Shown one piece after another: positions 50,910-63,559 of a stretch of 64,000 bases of DNA; position 1 is the first letter of the stretch; each line of letters opens with the position of its first letter. Source of the stretch: Lucinisca nassula. Its lineage: Eukaryota > Mollusca > Bivalvia > Lucinida > Lucinidae. Location: NCBI GenBank assembly GCA_963580285.1, contig OY757012.1, positions 173,125,994 through 173,189,993 on the forward strand, read 5' to 3'. The position numbers and the translations under genes are program-made. The notes below the pieces were generated by a model, which was not told the origin of the DNA, did no database searches, and was given only the letters and a program-made list of their open reading frames with translations.

Positions 50910-51129
50910 ATAAATACTTCAAGCATAGGTTGTGGGTGATCGTTAGAGCTACTTCATTGAGGCGTTAAAGCCACCTCATTGAAGCGGTTCAAACGGGTAC
51001 CAACAATACATATCTTGGAACTGAAATTAGAAACATAATGTATACCCCTGTATGCCACATTTTTCTCTATATAAAGTTGGTTTTAAGGGATGTTCACTTC
51101 TGCTTTTAAAAGCTTATTTGGAATGGTGT

Positions 51130-51262
51130 AAATATTTCAACTTTGTGTATTTTGCACACACTGTCCCCTGGTCAGGGACCACCTTTGGAACTGTTTAAAA
51201 ATGGTCTTAAAGACCACTTTTGAACAGTCCAAAATGTGGTCTTAATATAGGAATTATACTGT
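51130..51262. mobile_element. MITE-D, left end lost
   Basis: GGGACCACCTTTGGAACTGT, internal AAATGGTCTTAAAGACCACTTT palindrome region, right end GGTCTTAATATAGGAATTAT-ACTGTA. Confidence 0.75.
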
Positions 51263-51620
51263 ACATAAAATGAGGTCAGCGGGATGTTCATTTCAAGGAA
51301 AACAGTTAGTTTATTTTCTGACTCGAAAGACGAAAGCCACCAAGAACAGATTATTAATGCTTTATAATAGCTGTGTTAACGAACACTAAGCCATTAAGGC
51401 ACGCATGGCAGCTGCTTCGGACTGAAAAATATAAACATATTGACCTTTCTGTACTTCAGAACTAGCACTTTCACAGACTGGGGAAATTTACAGCCAACCT
51501 ACAACATATAGGTCTAAATGACAAACACAACAGAAATGGAGCTTCACAAGAAAGTTCAAATTAAACAACTAGGCTTCGCAGTTGAATTGTAACTGCGAAA
51601 GCCGATGTTTCCATATCAAA

Positions 51621-51838
51621 ATAACAGTGGAATCCCGCTATCTATAAGTTCATCTAAAATGAAGACAAATTCTTCATTTAAAACATATTTAAAAGTTTCA
51701 GTTTTTCTTCTCACTTTCTGTTTTCTACACCCAATGTCTTGGACTAGTAAGAGACCGCCCTTGGAATTGTTAAAAAGTGGTCTTAAGACCACTTTTGAAC
51801 AGTCCCAAAGATGGTCTTAATATAGGAATTTTACTGTA
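51621..51838. mobile_element. MITE-D copy
   Basis: Left AACAGTGGAATCCCGCTATC, right GGTCTTAATATAGGAATTTT-ACTGTA, with the AGTGGTCTTAAGACCACTTT palindrome inside. Confidence 0.8.
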
Positions 51839-51954
51839 TTTTGTTTTTGTGACTCAAAGACAGCATAGCTATAACTTCTGCATAAGTCACTAATATTGTT
51901 TTCGGGTAGAATGTTTTGTAGCAATGCATTCTTACAAAATGTTCTTCACAAGTA

Positions 51955-52656
51955 GTTTTTCATTTATACGACAGACTGCACGCATGGTAGTTAACCCAAT
52001 CACGGTTGGCAACTTTGCTTCCCTCTTTAATTGCACGCCGGTGGGTTAGGCCTGCGATTCTATGACGGCTCCAACGTAAAGGCTTATTGAGAATTAGAGA
52101 GATCTAATTCAATATAATGTTGGTTGGTGCCTGATGCTCTGTCTCTGGCGGGCCCATCGGAGTCTAACTGTTGGTTTTCTTTTGCTCCAGCATTTCAGTG
52201 GTTTCTTGCTGTCGAGTCCTCACCGTGGTTCTTTGATTTTTTTTTGTGTTCACGGAGATGCTGCACTGATGAGTTAGGAGGCCTTCATGCGGACTGAACA
52301 AATTATTTGTCTAAATCGCGACGGAAGTAAGGGCGAGGATTGTGGCCACGTAAAATCGATTTAAGCCCCCCAGTAGAAATCATTCCACTGACCGTTCCAA
52401 GGCGGTTCTTCTGTGGCGGTTTATTTATGGTGTTGTTTGTTACTTACTGTGTGTATCACTTGTGTCTTTTAATTTTTGGATGGCCATATGGCCATTATGT
52501 GGGAAAGTAACTGTCTTTATGGCCTTCCTTTGTTTAGGTTTCCATTATGGTCTGGTCGCTTAATGTTTGTGTTTCTTTCCCTTTTGTGTCTTTGATGGGT
52601 GGAGTAAGTTAATTGTATCGATTCCTGATCTTTGTTTTACTTCTACTTTGCTATAC
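51955..52656 (+). mobile_element. Naiad, sense: RT C-terminus and complete 3' region
   Basis: Begins in the RT end (ACGACAGACTGCACGCATGG; NPITVGNFASLFNCTPVG at about 51990-52048), then TTCTATGACGGCTCCAACGT and the whole 3' region to CTTTGTTTTACTTCTACTTT. A clean reference for the 3' noncoding sequence in sense orientation. Confidence 0.87.
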
Positions 52657-52734
52657 CAGTAGACTCTTACCAGAACAGTTTATTTTCAAGGAAGTGAGTT
52701 GTTAGGAACTGAATTACAGTACATTTCCTATGTT

Positions 52735-53249
52735 CGCAAGATTACCTTTAGGGCTGTTCAAAGTGGTCTTCAAGAGTCTAACTTTGCTCCAGCATTTTAG
52801 TTATTTTTTTGCGGTTGAGTCCTCACCCTTGTTTCATCTCTGTGGTCGTTTGTTTGGTTTTTAGTGGCCGGATATGTTGCACTGATGATTTAGGAAACCT
52901 TCATTTTGACTTAACCTTAACAAATCATTTGTTTAAACCGCGACGTAAGTATAGAGCGAGGATTGCGGTTTTCCGCTAATGGTGTTTCCGTTAGGGTTTA
53001 GTTTTTTCATGTTTGTGTTTCATTCCCTGTGGCTTCTCTGCTGGGAGCTGTGGGTTGATTATATCGATTACCGATCACTGCCTTCACTTCTATTTAAGAC
53101 CTTCTTTGAACAGTCCCAACGGTGTTCCCTGACTAGAAGATACTGTGCGCAGAAAACACGAAAAAAGAATAACTGCACCCCTCTAAATAGGCTTTAAAGC
53201 AGAATTAGTCTAAAATTTGGGGGATCTTAATAGCTGAATTTCACTTAAT
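52735..53249. mobile_element. MITE-D split by a Naiad fragment
   Basis: 52735-52764 (GGGCTGTTCAAAGTGGTCTT) and 53097-53249 (GAACAGTCCCAACGGTG, TTAGTCTAAAATTTGGGGGA, TTAATAGCTGAATTTCACTT) flank Naiad sequence. Confidence 0.7.
52765..53096 (+). mobile_element. Naiad 3' region, sense, internally deleted
   Basis: TCTAACTTTGCTCCAGCATT, GTTGAGTCCTCACCC, AAACCGCGACGTAAGTATAG, then a jump at about 52973 to TTTTCCGCTAATGGTG and the terminal GATCACTGCCTTCACTTCTA. Confidence 0.8.
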
Positions 53250-53898
53250 ATTAAGCTACTGAATTTCTAGTTACATATTGTTTATAAAATGGTATATATC
53301 TCAATTACAGTCATGTACCATGTTACTCAATACCATAACAGATACTTATACCCGCTTTTTTAATAAAAAAAAGGGAAAAACGGGTATATTAGTTTTGTCA
53401 CGGGTGTCCGTCCGTCCGTCCGGACGTCCGTCTATCACGTTTCTTGTGAATGCAACTACTCTTATATTTCTTGGCCTAGGATGACTAAAATTGAAAAACA
53501 ATGTATTCCCGTGCAAACTTAAGTTTTCTCTATATAAAGTGGAGTTTAAAGTATTTTCCATCACACGTACGTATTGACATGATGTCGAGGCATTGTTCAG
53601 AGATTTCGTGCAGACATACAGAGAAGCTAGAATTCATAGCATGGTTTCATGGTTCAATACTCTCTCGTCCCTTATTAGTGTATAAGGTGGAACCGTGTGG
53701 CATTTTGCTTTTTTGATATCTCCAAAATGGCTACTTTTCTGATGAATATCCCTGATTTTTTTTCTTAATTGTTATCATGAAACATACGATTTTCAGCATT
53801 ATTTTCCACATAACTTTCTACAAACACATTTTCAAATTAATCGAGTCCTATATATGACAGTTTACTGTAGTATATTTTCTTGTTACACCTATCCTTTC
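53250..53898. other. Mostly unassigned, with MITE-B scraps
   Basis: MITE-B-like pieces at 53495-53555 (TTTTCTCTATATAAAGTGGA) and 53685-53775 (CTCCAAAATGGCTACTTTTC). A (GTCC)n-like CGTCCGTCCGTCCGGACGTC tract lies at 53408-53432. No gene seen. Confidence 0.5.
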
Positions 53899-54435
53899 AC
53901 GCTTCACCAGTCGGGGCTTGGAGAAATAGATTGTGTTGTATGTGCTTCCGCTTAGAACTGAAACTGACTGAACTTGAGTATCGGTAAATGTTTGTTTGAT
54001 TTGAGGTTTAACGTCCCCGTCAGCACTGTAATGGTCATTTTGGAGACGTTGCTTCGAATTTTGTGGGACTTTTAACCGACATTGGGATGGAATGATATCT
54101 CAAGCCCTGTCGCCCAATGAAACCAATATGGGTTATAGGCATATGCCGCTTTGCCTTGGCTGGCTTAGATCCTCTAAACGGTTTACCAGTACTTGTGTGC
54201 AGGTCAGATTCAACTCTGCATGGAAGCATCATGCAGCCCATATATTTCTTCAAGCCCCGATGGGTGGGGCCGGAGTATCGATAAACCGCTCAGGTATAAG
54301 AAAAGTGATGCGACTCGGACAGCTCCTTAAACCCTAGCGATTTCTATGGTCGGTAGGGCTTGAGGTGTTACTTCATCTCAGTGTTGGGTAAGAGTCCCAC
54401 AAAATCGGAAACGTAAAACCTTAACTCTAGCTAAC
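53899..54435 (+). mobile_element. Old SINE family V copy interrupted by a younger one
   Basis: Head 53899-53989 (GTCGGGGCTTGGAGAAATAG) and 3' part 54280-54435 (TTCATCTCAGTGTTGGGTAA, GAAACGTAAAACC) flank the minus-strand SINE at 53990-54279. Confidence 0.75.
53990..54279 (-). mobile_element. SINE family V, nested in an older SINE V
   Basis: Complete, minus orientation, tail TTTGTTTGATTTGAGG at the left. GAGTATCGGTAAA (left) and GAGTATCGATAAA (right) flank it, a 13 bp target duplication with one mismatch. Confidence 0.87.
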
Positions 54436-54522
54436 AAACATAAACACCTTCCCTTTCGTACGATTACAGTGAAATTCTATTGACTCGAACACGGTTTAAC
54501 CTCGGACCTTCCATGCATATAA

Positions 54523-54753
54523 ACGGCCCCCGCCCATAGGGGCTTGAAGAAATACATGGGCTGCATGATGATTCCACGCAGAGCTGAATCCGCCCGCACA
54601 CTAGTACTGGTAAACGGCTTAGAGGATCTAAGCCTGTCCAGGAACCGCGGTGTGAGGCGGGCCGTCCATGCTAATAAACCCTATTGGTTTCATTTGGCGG
54701 CAGGGCTTGAGATGTCATTTCAGTTCAATGTCGGGTAAAAGTCCCACAAAATG
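54523..54753 (+). mobile_element. SINE family V, 3' end cut
   Basis: CGGCCCCCGCCCATAGGGGC to GTAAAAGTCCCACAAAATGA, then joined to a second copy. Confidence 0.87.
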
Positions 54754-55010
54754 ATGATTCCATGCAGAGCTGAAACCGACCGCACATGACCACTGGTAAA
54801 CCGCCTAGAGGACCTAAGCCTGTCCAGGCAAAGCGGTGCGAGTCGGACCGTCCATGCTTATAAACCCAATTGGTTTCATTGGGCGACAGGGAATGAGATG
54901 TCATTTCATCTCAATGTCGGGTAAAAAAGTCTTACAAAATTCGAAGAAACGTCTCCAAAATGGCCTTTTCAGCTTTGACGGGGACGTTAAACCTCAAATC
55001 AAACAAAATC
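54754..55010 (+). mobile_element. SINE family V, head cut
   Basis: TGATTCCATGCAGAGCTGAA to TTGACGGGGACGTTAAACCT-CAAATCAAAC. Directly follows the previous copy in tandem. Confidence 0.87.
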
Positions 55011-55029
55011 CATGCATATAAAACATATT

Positions 55030-55163
55030 GCTTTTCTTAAGCGGCAGAGCTTGAGATGTCATTTCATCATAATATCGGGAAAAGGTCCACAAAATTGGAA
55101 GCAACGTCTCTAAAATGATTTAAATAGTGTTGACGTGGACATTAAACCTCAACTCAATGTGTC
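55030..55163 (+). mobile_element. SINE family V, 3' half
   Basis: TTTTCTTAAGCGGCAGAGCT to TGTTGACGTGGACATTAAAC, third copy of the cluster. Confidence 0.82.
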
Positions 55164-58100
55164 TTGAGAAGTATATATATTTATATGGATGTTTTAGGGA
55201 TTTTTTTTTAATTTATCGGGAAAATGTGTTGTGTGCATGATAGTTTTTATTTAATTACACATCTGCAGAAATGTTTGCGTGCTCGATAGATCGATTCTAC
55301 ATTAGTGGTGGCACGCATACATTAGAATAAGTCCGTATTACATGTACATTACGTTTACAGTGTTATGATAACCTTTGTAAACCCCATTTTATAGAGTACG
55401 TGTTTTTTTTATTATTATTATTATTATTATCCTTATTTTTTGGTAAAACTTAAGATTGTACATACTTGTTAGACCCGCTTTAATAGGGCTAATCCGGAAA
55501 TTGCCAACTTTAAACTTTAAAACTTGTGCACCTAGCCCTTTGAAAGGGGTCTTTCATTTGTGCCCATGCATGTTTTATCTTTAAACTTTGTATTTTAATA
55601 ACTCAGCATATACAACCTATAAAAATGTATTTAATAAATTGTATAAATCAAAGTAGGACTCAGGAGGCCACTCCAACTGACTCCCTCCATGAGCTGATAT
55701 CTGTGTCTAAATAAGTCAGTCTTAAATCTTACGTTTTATGTAGTTTCAAGATCTGTGAACTGGATTGAATGCAGAACTCCATAGGCATTCCTTTGATACT
55801 AAAAAACCTTCTGAATTAATAAAAGTTTACATTTTCTGATAAAATAATTATCAAAAATCTCATTTTTTAAATTAAAATTTTAAAAAATTATCAAAATTCA
55901 ATCCCTAAGATAAATATGTTCTAGACTTTGTCAAGATTTAATTTTGCTAGAAAAAATTGCCATATGTATCTTCTTTACCTATGCCAAATTTCATGAAATT
56001 CCGAAACCGGTAACACTGTAGTTTTACACCTTTAATGGATGTAAGTCGATTCTGCAAAATCTACTATTTTATTGATATCATCCAAGAACCTTACAAAAAG
56101 GCAATTCGTAATACTAACGTAATAAAAATGAGATTATACAAATCAAAATGAATACATATTGAGCTGATCTAGCTTAGAAACTATTAAAATATCATGAATT
56201 TCTGATATTTGTCTTTCATTTATACACTATGATCTATCAAAAATAGTAGATAGTAAAACACTTAATCAAAAGTAATTCTAATCAACAAATTAGGCATATA
56301 GGCTTATATATTGCTTTTTTATTAGCAGCAAAATTATTGTGAACATGTGCAACTTTATTTAAGACTTTGCATAAGTCATGCTACTCAAGTAGGTGTAAGG
56401 CAAGGAGATTTCTACACCAAGCTGGTATGCAAGGATGCAATGGTCAGTGGTTTGTTGTAACTAGTAAAAGTAGTTCTGTTGATAAATCCATGACCAGATT
56501 AAGCCTTAGATATACTCTGTCTTTATGAACGCTGGATTATTATCCTAGCAAAAAAGTTACAGTAATTATTGGTTAGTATTTCCAAAAATCGAAATGTCAC
56601 TGATATTGAGTTTCTGTTGCAAAAGATATCATTGATGGATGAGTTGCAGAATAGTTGGTGTAAACAAAGCTGTCCACTGACCTAGAGAAATTTTGCTATT
56701 AGACAGGCAGAAACACAGTTTCCTTCCTTATAGTACACATGCATAAATATGTCTCTTTTCTGCATTGGTATTGTAATTGTTGACGTTTCTTTAGTGTCTT
56801 ATTTTTTCTATTTACTTTGTCAATATAGTGGTGAATTTATTGGAAGCGAGCTTTTAGTATTTTTTTTCTGGTTGTAAAACTTTCAACAACTTCTTGAATG
56901 TTTCTGCTGAATGCAAGTTCACTGTTTTTTTTGTTGTTTTTTTAAGCGCTGTTCTTGCTTGCGTTTTAGTCATTAATAATTAGCAGTACATTTCTGTGCA
57001 ATGTATCTCTCAGCTTAGAAAGAGCATTGCAGTGTTTGGACAGAAAAAAAGCATCACAGTGTATTTACTGAAAATAATTTAAAATCCTATGAGTAATGCG
57101 ATAACTACTCACGGATTGAATAATTATTATCAACAGTTTAAATGCTTCTTGATATCTTAAATAATGTGCTTTTTAATTAATGCAACAACTGCTGAGATAG
57201 GTAAATGAAGTGAAAGACCTATACAAATATACAGACAACACAATCATGATCACATAAGTTTTGGAACACTGACAAATGTACGACCATGTGAATTCTAAAA
57301 GCAAAATCCAATGGCTTTGGAATACAGCTTCGGGAAGCCGTTTGACTTCGTTCATAGGGGCTATACAAAAAAGATAGATTGGCTAGTGCCTATGCAGATA
57401 CAAATTCTGAAAACTTAATGTCCAGGAAAAGTAATCTCAAATGTTATTGATTTTCCCTAGAGTAAACCTTCCTTTTTTAAATGGACAGTTAGGATTAAAT
57501 AAACAAACAGCAGTTTGACTTGAGAGTCATTTATCTCGAGTCGGATAACAAATCTCACAAACTCTGAAGCAACATCTAAAGTGACAGGTATTTTGTTGAT
57601 TTGAATGTTAAATCTATACATCACCTTAGCACCATTACCAAATTAGACAAGAAAGACAGAAAGAAAACTGTGCACATGATTACATGGATGCGTTTGATGA
57701 CGTTTGTCATCGAAACCTTTGCGGTATAGTTCTGTAGACAAAATAGTTTGTTCCATAGGGGGAAAATTTACTGAAATGGATGTTTTTAAATAAAACTTAT
57801 AATTATGCTATGAACTACTTACACAAATCATACTCTACTGGAGCCATCCAAACTGAAAGCAATAGTAAAGTATTGTTAAACAGCATGACCCAAACATGAT
57901 AATCATATAATTTCACATTTTGCTGAATCAGGACTATCAGTATTCAGTCTGTTAAAACACAATGTTACCGGTCCTCAATTTCCATGAAAATTCATCAACA
58001 TGTTCCTAAGATATGTGGGTAGTTTTGTGCTAAAATGGTGTCTTGACAAAAATTGGAACATGGTAAAAATGCATATAAAATTTTAATGAATACAAAAATA

Positions 58101-58817
58101 GGAGCTGAAATATGGGGACACCATCACAGAAAACTGAATGCCCAGTCACTATTACTAGACATATGAGGTCATTCATAGTATCAACTAACTCACCAATTAT
58201 GGTTTTAATTCATAAAACATAGCAGCATTAGATATATGAAACTCTGAATACTGTAGACAAGTTTATTTGAGAGTACTCTCTGTTGTGATAGAGACTTCAT
58301 AAAATATGTAATAAATTTACTACGGAAATAAAATTTTGAAGTGAATGCATCGTTATTATAATGGTTATACCCAAGGCAATTATTGTGCATAATTTCATAA
58401 AAATCCAAGCGTGGGCAGAAACCAATGCAAATTTCCTATACCTTGAAAGACCCCCTTTCATACATTCCGTGACCTCTATAAAACTAAGAAATACTGAACA
58501 TTTGAAGTTGATATCTTTAATAATTCTGAAGTTACAGCCACGCCAAAATACATTGAATATATAATAAAATGCATAGATTGTACCGAAGTAGAAGCGAATT
58601 AGCAATTTTAATATACTTTGGCTCCTGTATTTAAATGCATAACATTAATGTTTCTAACCTAAATGTGTTGATATTTGGCAGAAATGTGGCTAGATAATAT
58701 ACCTATAAAGATATGCTGCAACATTTACTGTTTATTATTGTTTACGAAAATATTAACACTTTCTCGCAAACTACCATATTTGGAATTATCCAAATCTAAC
58801 CAATACTATTTCAAAAA
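55164..58817. other. Repeat-poor AT-rich stretch, no gene recognised
   Basis: The longest part of the window without recognisable repeats (~3.6 kb). A decayed MITE-B scrap may lie at 55375-55490 (AAACCCCATTTTATAGAGTA). No open frame exceeds about 100 codons and none shows a familiar domain. It could be intron or intergenic DNA. Confidence 0.55.
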
Positions 58818-59632
58818 TAGAAGTGAAGGCAACGATCAGGAATCGATACAATTAACCCACGCCACCCATCAGAGACACCAAAGGGAAAGAAACAAAAAAA
58901 CATTAAATAACTAGACACTAATGGTAACATCAATAGCGGAAAGCCAAAAGCACAGTTACTTTACCCACAAAATGGCCAATTGGCTGTCCAAAATAAAAAT
59001 ATATACGCGATATACACACACTCAAAGACAAACCATAACAAAATTAACCGCGACAGACCGCCTAGGAACGGTCACTGAAACTAATTTCCCTGGGGGGGGG
59101 GCTTTAATCGATTTTACGCGGCCACAATCCTCGACCTTGATTCCATCGGGACTTAGACAAATAATTTGTTCAGTCCGCATGAAGGCTTCCTAACTCATCA
59201 GTGCAACATATCCGAGAACACAAATACACAAACAACCACAGAGATGAAATAACGATGAGGACTCGACAGCAAGAAACCACTGCAATGCTAGAGCAACAGA
59301 AAACCAACAGTTAGACTCCGATGGGACCAACAAGAGACAGAGCATCAGATACAAATCAACATTACATAAGTGAGCCTTTACACTGAAACCCCCAATAGAA
59401 TCTGAGGCCTGACCCACCGGCGTGCAATTATATAGGGAAGTAAAGTTAACAACCGTGATTAGGTTAAATACCATGCAGGCAGTCTGTCTTATAATATCTA
59501 TACTGTTCCCAATCTTTTATATCGAATAATGACTTCACGAAATTGGGTAGTGTGATCATTGAAAAGTATATATTTTTCTGAATTTATATACCGAGTCACT
59601 ATAACATTCGGGTTTCGATAGACCTTAAACCC
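58818..59632 (-). mobile_element. Naiad, antisense: 3' region and RT C-terminal remnant
   Basis: 3' terminus AATAGAAGTGAAGGCAACGA, full 3' region, then complement of SLYNCTPVGQASDS (about 59400-59470) and CCCAATCTTTTATATCGAAT. RT homology stops near 59632, just before a MITE-A. Confidence 0.87.
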
Positions 59633-59643
59633 ATATAGATAGT

Positions 59644-59929
59644 CATTACGAAAACACGCCTATATAAATACATTGTAACCTTTATCACCGAAAAAAAAGG
59701 AAAATTTTAAGACGAAAAATTGTAATATTTTTCTTATTTCTGCTCAAACTATAGATTATGGGTACTCGTTAGAACCGCCACGATGAGGCGGTTCTAACGA
59801 GTACCCATAATCTATATTTCAAAGCAAAAATAAGAAAAATAAGGTTTACCCCTGTAAACCCCAGTTTTTCTATATATATAAAAGTGGGGTTCTAGGGGAT
59901 CAAAAATATATAGGCATGTTTTCGTGATG
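59644..59929 (+). mobile_element. MITE-A, full length
   Basis: CATTACGAAAACACGCCTAT to TATAGGCATGTTTTCGTGAT, central palindrome intact except for its apex. T lies outside both ends (59643, 59930). Confidence 0.9.
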
Positions 59930-61579
59930 TAATTCTAATTTTCAGGATTTTCTAAGCGCGTAGAGTACTTTTATGCAGTAACAGACTGACAGTCAAATAT
60001 GCATAGGTTACAAATTTTGCATTGTCCGAAGTAGGCCTATTGGCATTCGTTACACTGGAATTATAGCGTAATGAGGCAATGCATTTTGTCGTTAGGAAAT
60101 CAATCATCATTAGTGGATCTATCACCTGTGTTCATTGTGTTACTGCCTCGAAACTATAAAAAAATCCAACGAATCTTGATAATGGTATCTGCAAGAGCAA
60201 TGCTTAATGCGAGTGTTAACTTCAAAGAAAATGACTCTTTATGACCAAATTATTATCGTATAACCTGAAGCCCCTTAACAAAAAATTATATTGTCTGCTG
60301 TTTGATTGATTATCATAGCGTAGCATTATTCTGTAAAAACATTGAGATTAGATACAAACTGGGAAATGTACAATGAGATGCCCAGCAGTAATTCAATTAA
60401 ATTGAAAACGCCATTATTATAAAATTTCAGAAATAAAGCCATTAAGTTGTTTTGGGACCAATTGTTTGTCAGTCGACCTAAAGTAACTAAGCAGAGTAGC
60501 TTAAATTGCTGAGCTGTACACGAGACTATCACTGATTTGTACGAAATCAAGTTAACAGCTATTGTCATCCTTGTTAGTATTGTCTTTGTGACACCAGCGT
60601 GTTGTGTGACAGAAGCCAAATATTATGAAGCATTGGCTCGGCGTATCTGTGCGGCATTTTCAAACAGCGGTATAGACCCAGATCAGACACCACAGAATGC
60701 TGTTTAAACCCGTGAATTTCAGAATAAAATAAAAAAGACCCCAGCCCGCGTACGGGACACTTTTCTTAGCCTACTGTTAGACACAATCGACCTGCCAGCG
60801 TTGTCGGTGCTTTGATTTAGTTGTAGCGTATCTTCCGCATTAAGTCAGTGTCTGGACGTGTATCTCGATTGTGGAAAGAAACATCAAGAAACGATAGAAC
60901 ACTGATCGTGAATTCCAATACTACGCCCTGGTACTGATGGTGCTTCTTTCCCTCCCCCCCCCCCCCCCGCCCCGATCATCCTTACAATCAACAGTACGTG
61001 CGTTGGGAATCAACGCTACGCACGTTTTGTACGTTGGCAACCAACACTACATACATTACAAAACACTTACGTCTATGATATAACACCCAATTTAATCCTG
61101 GAAATAGTCTCTTGTCCATTTCCCCCTGCCCTGCTCAAAATGTCCATTTTGATAATAATTTGCACCTAGATGGGGACGTTAACCGTCAAACCAAACAATC
61201 AAAAACCTAGATGTTTAAAGCAATGCTCAAATGCGTTCGTTTAGAACTGCTATCGTGCTTTCAGCTCAACTTAAAATTGCACATATTAGAATGCATAGGT
61301 TCTCTCCAGTATGTACAAATTGACACTAGAGAGTCATGATACATGGTTTGTCTTTAGTATGAATATAACAGTTATTAATCCGCATTCGAGTCTTTGTCAC
61401 CGAGGACAAAGCTTCGTCACCGGCCTCAACTTTGTGCTTTGTCCCACCTGTATCTTTCAACTCGAACAAGTCCATCATGCCCGCAATGATTCTCCCAAGC
61501 GGCCAGTTTTACACGTGTCGTATCTGGTGACACAACGAGCAGAACATCCCCGACTTGTACACCCAGGCGCTCCTGGTAC
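59930..61579. other. Mostly unassigned; small repeat scraps
   Basis: A C homopolymer lies at about 60955-60969. A SINE tail scrap (GATGGGGACGTTAACCGTCA, AACCAAACAATC) lies at 61170-61200. A MITE-E scrap lies at about 60655-60700. No gene recognised. Confidence 0.5.
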
Positions 61580-62525
61580 TATTTTTAGCTCGTCTGTTTT
61601 TTTGAAAAAAAAAAAACATTCGAGCTATTGTCATCACTCCGGCGTCTGCGTTGTCGTCTGGCGTCGTCTGGCGTCGTTCCAAAAAACTTAACCTTGGCTA
61701 TAACTTAAAAAGTATTAGACCTAGCCTCATGAAACTTCATACACACACTCATCATCACAAGAGCTACATTTTGACCAAGGACCATAACAACATTGTTGAT
61801 TTTGGCTGAATTATCTCCCCTTTTCCAATTTTTTTTCTGAAACACATTTTTTGCTTTCATTTTAATACTATTCACAACAGAGCCTTCAAACTTCACATGA
61901 ATGTTCCTTGGGACAAGACCTTTTCAGTGATACCACACTTTTTGATCTGTGACCTTGACCTTTGAACTTTGACCTATTTTTCGAAAATTTAACCGAAAAC
62001 CTTAACCTTGACCATATTTCCAAAAGTATTTGGCCTACCTTCATGAAACTTCATACACATACTCACCATCACAAGAGCTACATTCCCTACAAGTTTTATA
62101 ACTCCACCTTGCAATTTGATTGAATTATCTCCCCTTTTCTCTCCGTTTTTTTTTTAAATTGTTTTTGTCTCTTATTTCAATACTATTCACAACAGAGCCT
62201 TCCAACTTCACATGAATGTTCCTTGGGACAAGACCTTTTCAGTCATACCACGCTTTTTGACCTGTGACCTTGACCTTTGAACTTTGACCTATTTTTCGAA
62301 AAATTAACCAAAAAACTTAACCTTGACCATATTTCCAGAAGTATTTGGCCTGCCTTCATGAAACTTCATACTCACACTCACCCATCATCACAAGAGCTAC
62401 ATTTTGACCAAGGGTCATAAATATATTATTGATTTTGGCTGCATTATCTCCCCTTTTCCAATTTCTTTCACTCTATGATGCAATTTCACTGATTTGTCTA
62501 TGTGACATGGAAAAACAGACGAGCA
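61580..62525 (-). mobile_element. Helentron-like element with ~310 bp core repeats
   Basis: Inverted ends GCTCGTCTGTTTTT (near 61588) and AAAAACAGACGAGC (62512-62525). A GTCTGGCGTCG-rich tract sits at the left (61640-61680). About three core units follow, marked by TTCATGAAACTTCATACACA-like sequence near 61727, 62038 and 62355. Beyond the right end, GCGCCGCTTGCGGTGCTC forms a further hairpin. Confidence 0.68.
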
Positions 62526-62529
62526 TGGC

Positions 62530-63480
62530 GCCGCTTGCGGTGCTCTTGTTCCGACTCCGGCTGCTGAGAGCAGGCAACGTCTCTCGGATGCTCCGATGCC
62601 GAAAGTGCCGGACTAGTTTTTGTATTCGGCACCATCTCTTCCGTGGGTCATACTACATGTGTTTTCCATGTCGGCTGTTGATCATGCAGGAAATGATGTG
62701 GTAACAGCGACACGTCGTCAGCAGGGTTTGCAGAGTGATGTGCTAATGGCCGAGAGTTTGTCAGTCCCTCGGCTCCAGTTACGGCTATTATCAGATTCAA
62801 CTCCTCATCTTTTGTGTCTGCGTTCAAGAATATCGCAATGATAGCCTTCTTCGCTGATTTGATCATGGATTTATGCAGACTTCGGAAATGTTGGGCAAGT
62901 TGAGGGTTAAAATGCCACCGGATCCCTTTTTTGTGATCGATTCCTTGATTTTATCTGTACCCTGCATCTTCAATTTTTTCCCATTATCTGAGTACATTTC
63001 TTCTGGGAGTCCCCTGCGGCTAGCGATTCAAAAATGAATCAGTGCCCAGGCTGTATATGCGACTTCCAAGTGTACCGCTCTTTTGGCTAGGCACATGAAC
63101 AGGGATTAATGTTTTCGTGGACGTTTTTCTCGTCCCTGCACTGTAACAAAAGGGCCTCCAAAATCCACTGCTGTCTTGGAGAATGGACGTAATGCGATGT
63201 TGTCAGCATGGATATAGGTAATGGAGACATGACTTGCTGGCAAGGTTTGGCGCCACGCCATCTGTACCCGATACATTCTTTCTCCTATTCTTATTCAGTA
63301 CCGCGCCGATAAACCTGCCAGGCTTTGCTTTATTCCCACTGCATGTTTCCGGTGTTCATGAAAATCCTTGGTAAACAGCTTTGTTACCTGGCTCCTTCGG
63401 GTCTCTAACGTCATATGCAAAGAACTTTACCTGCTTTAAACGTTCATTCGAACGTAACATTCCGTTGTCATTCAGTTTCA
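62530..63480 (-). pseudogene. BEL/Pao-type retrotransposon integrase remnant
   Basis: Minus-strand codons in several frames follow the BEL/Pao Pol C-terminal order: NDNGMLRSNERL and YDVRDP (about 63480-63400), AVDFGGPF (about 63180-63155, first core Asp), AVHLEV, YSDNG (about 62998-62984, second core Asp), WHFNP, KSAKKAI, NSRPL (about 62755), HHFL, and PRKRW...QKLVRHF (62647-62600). Stops and frame changes occur throughout, so it is dead. A Helentron-like element borders its 3' side. Confidence 0.8.
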
Positions 63481-63559
63481 GTTTTTGGCCCTGTAGATTA
63501 CTGCATGTGGGTAGTGGTCGTATGGACGATAAAGCGCACCATTTGTGCCTAAAATATGT

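Larger units (their letters stand above)
50204..51100 (+). mobile_element. MITE-B split by MITE-A and MITE-C
   Basis: Pieces 50204-50246 (CATTACGATAACACACCCGT), 50530-50570 (AAAATGGTTACTTTTCTGAT) and 50910-51100 (AAGCATAGGTTGTGGG, palindrome with a duplicated arm, TTTTTCTCTATATAAAGTTG) join in MITE-B order. Confidence 0.8.

Noticed and set aside
55164..58817. A host gene in the repeat-poor stretch
   Set aside because: No exon with a recognisable domain or consistent splice structure could be identified by eye; left as unassigned.
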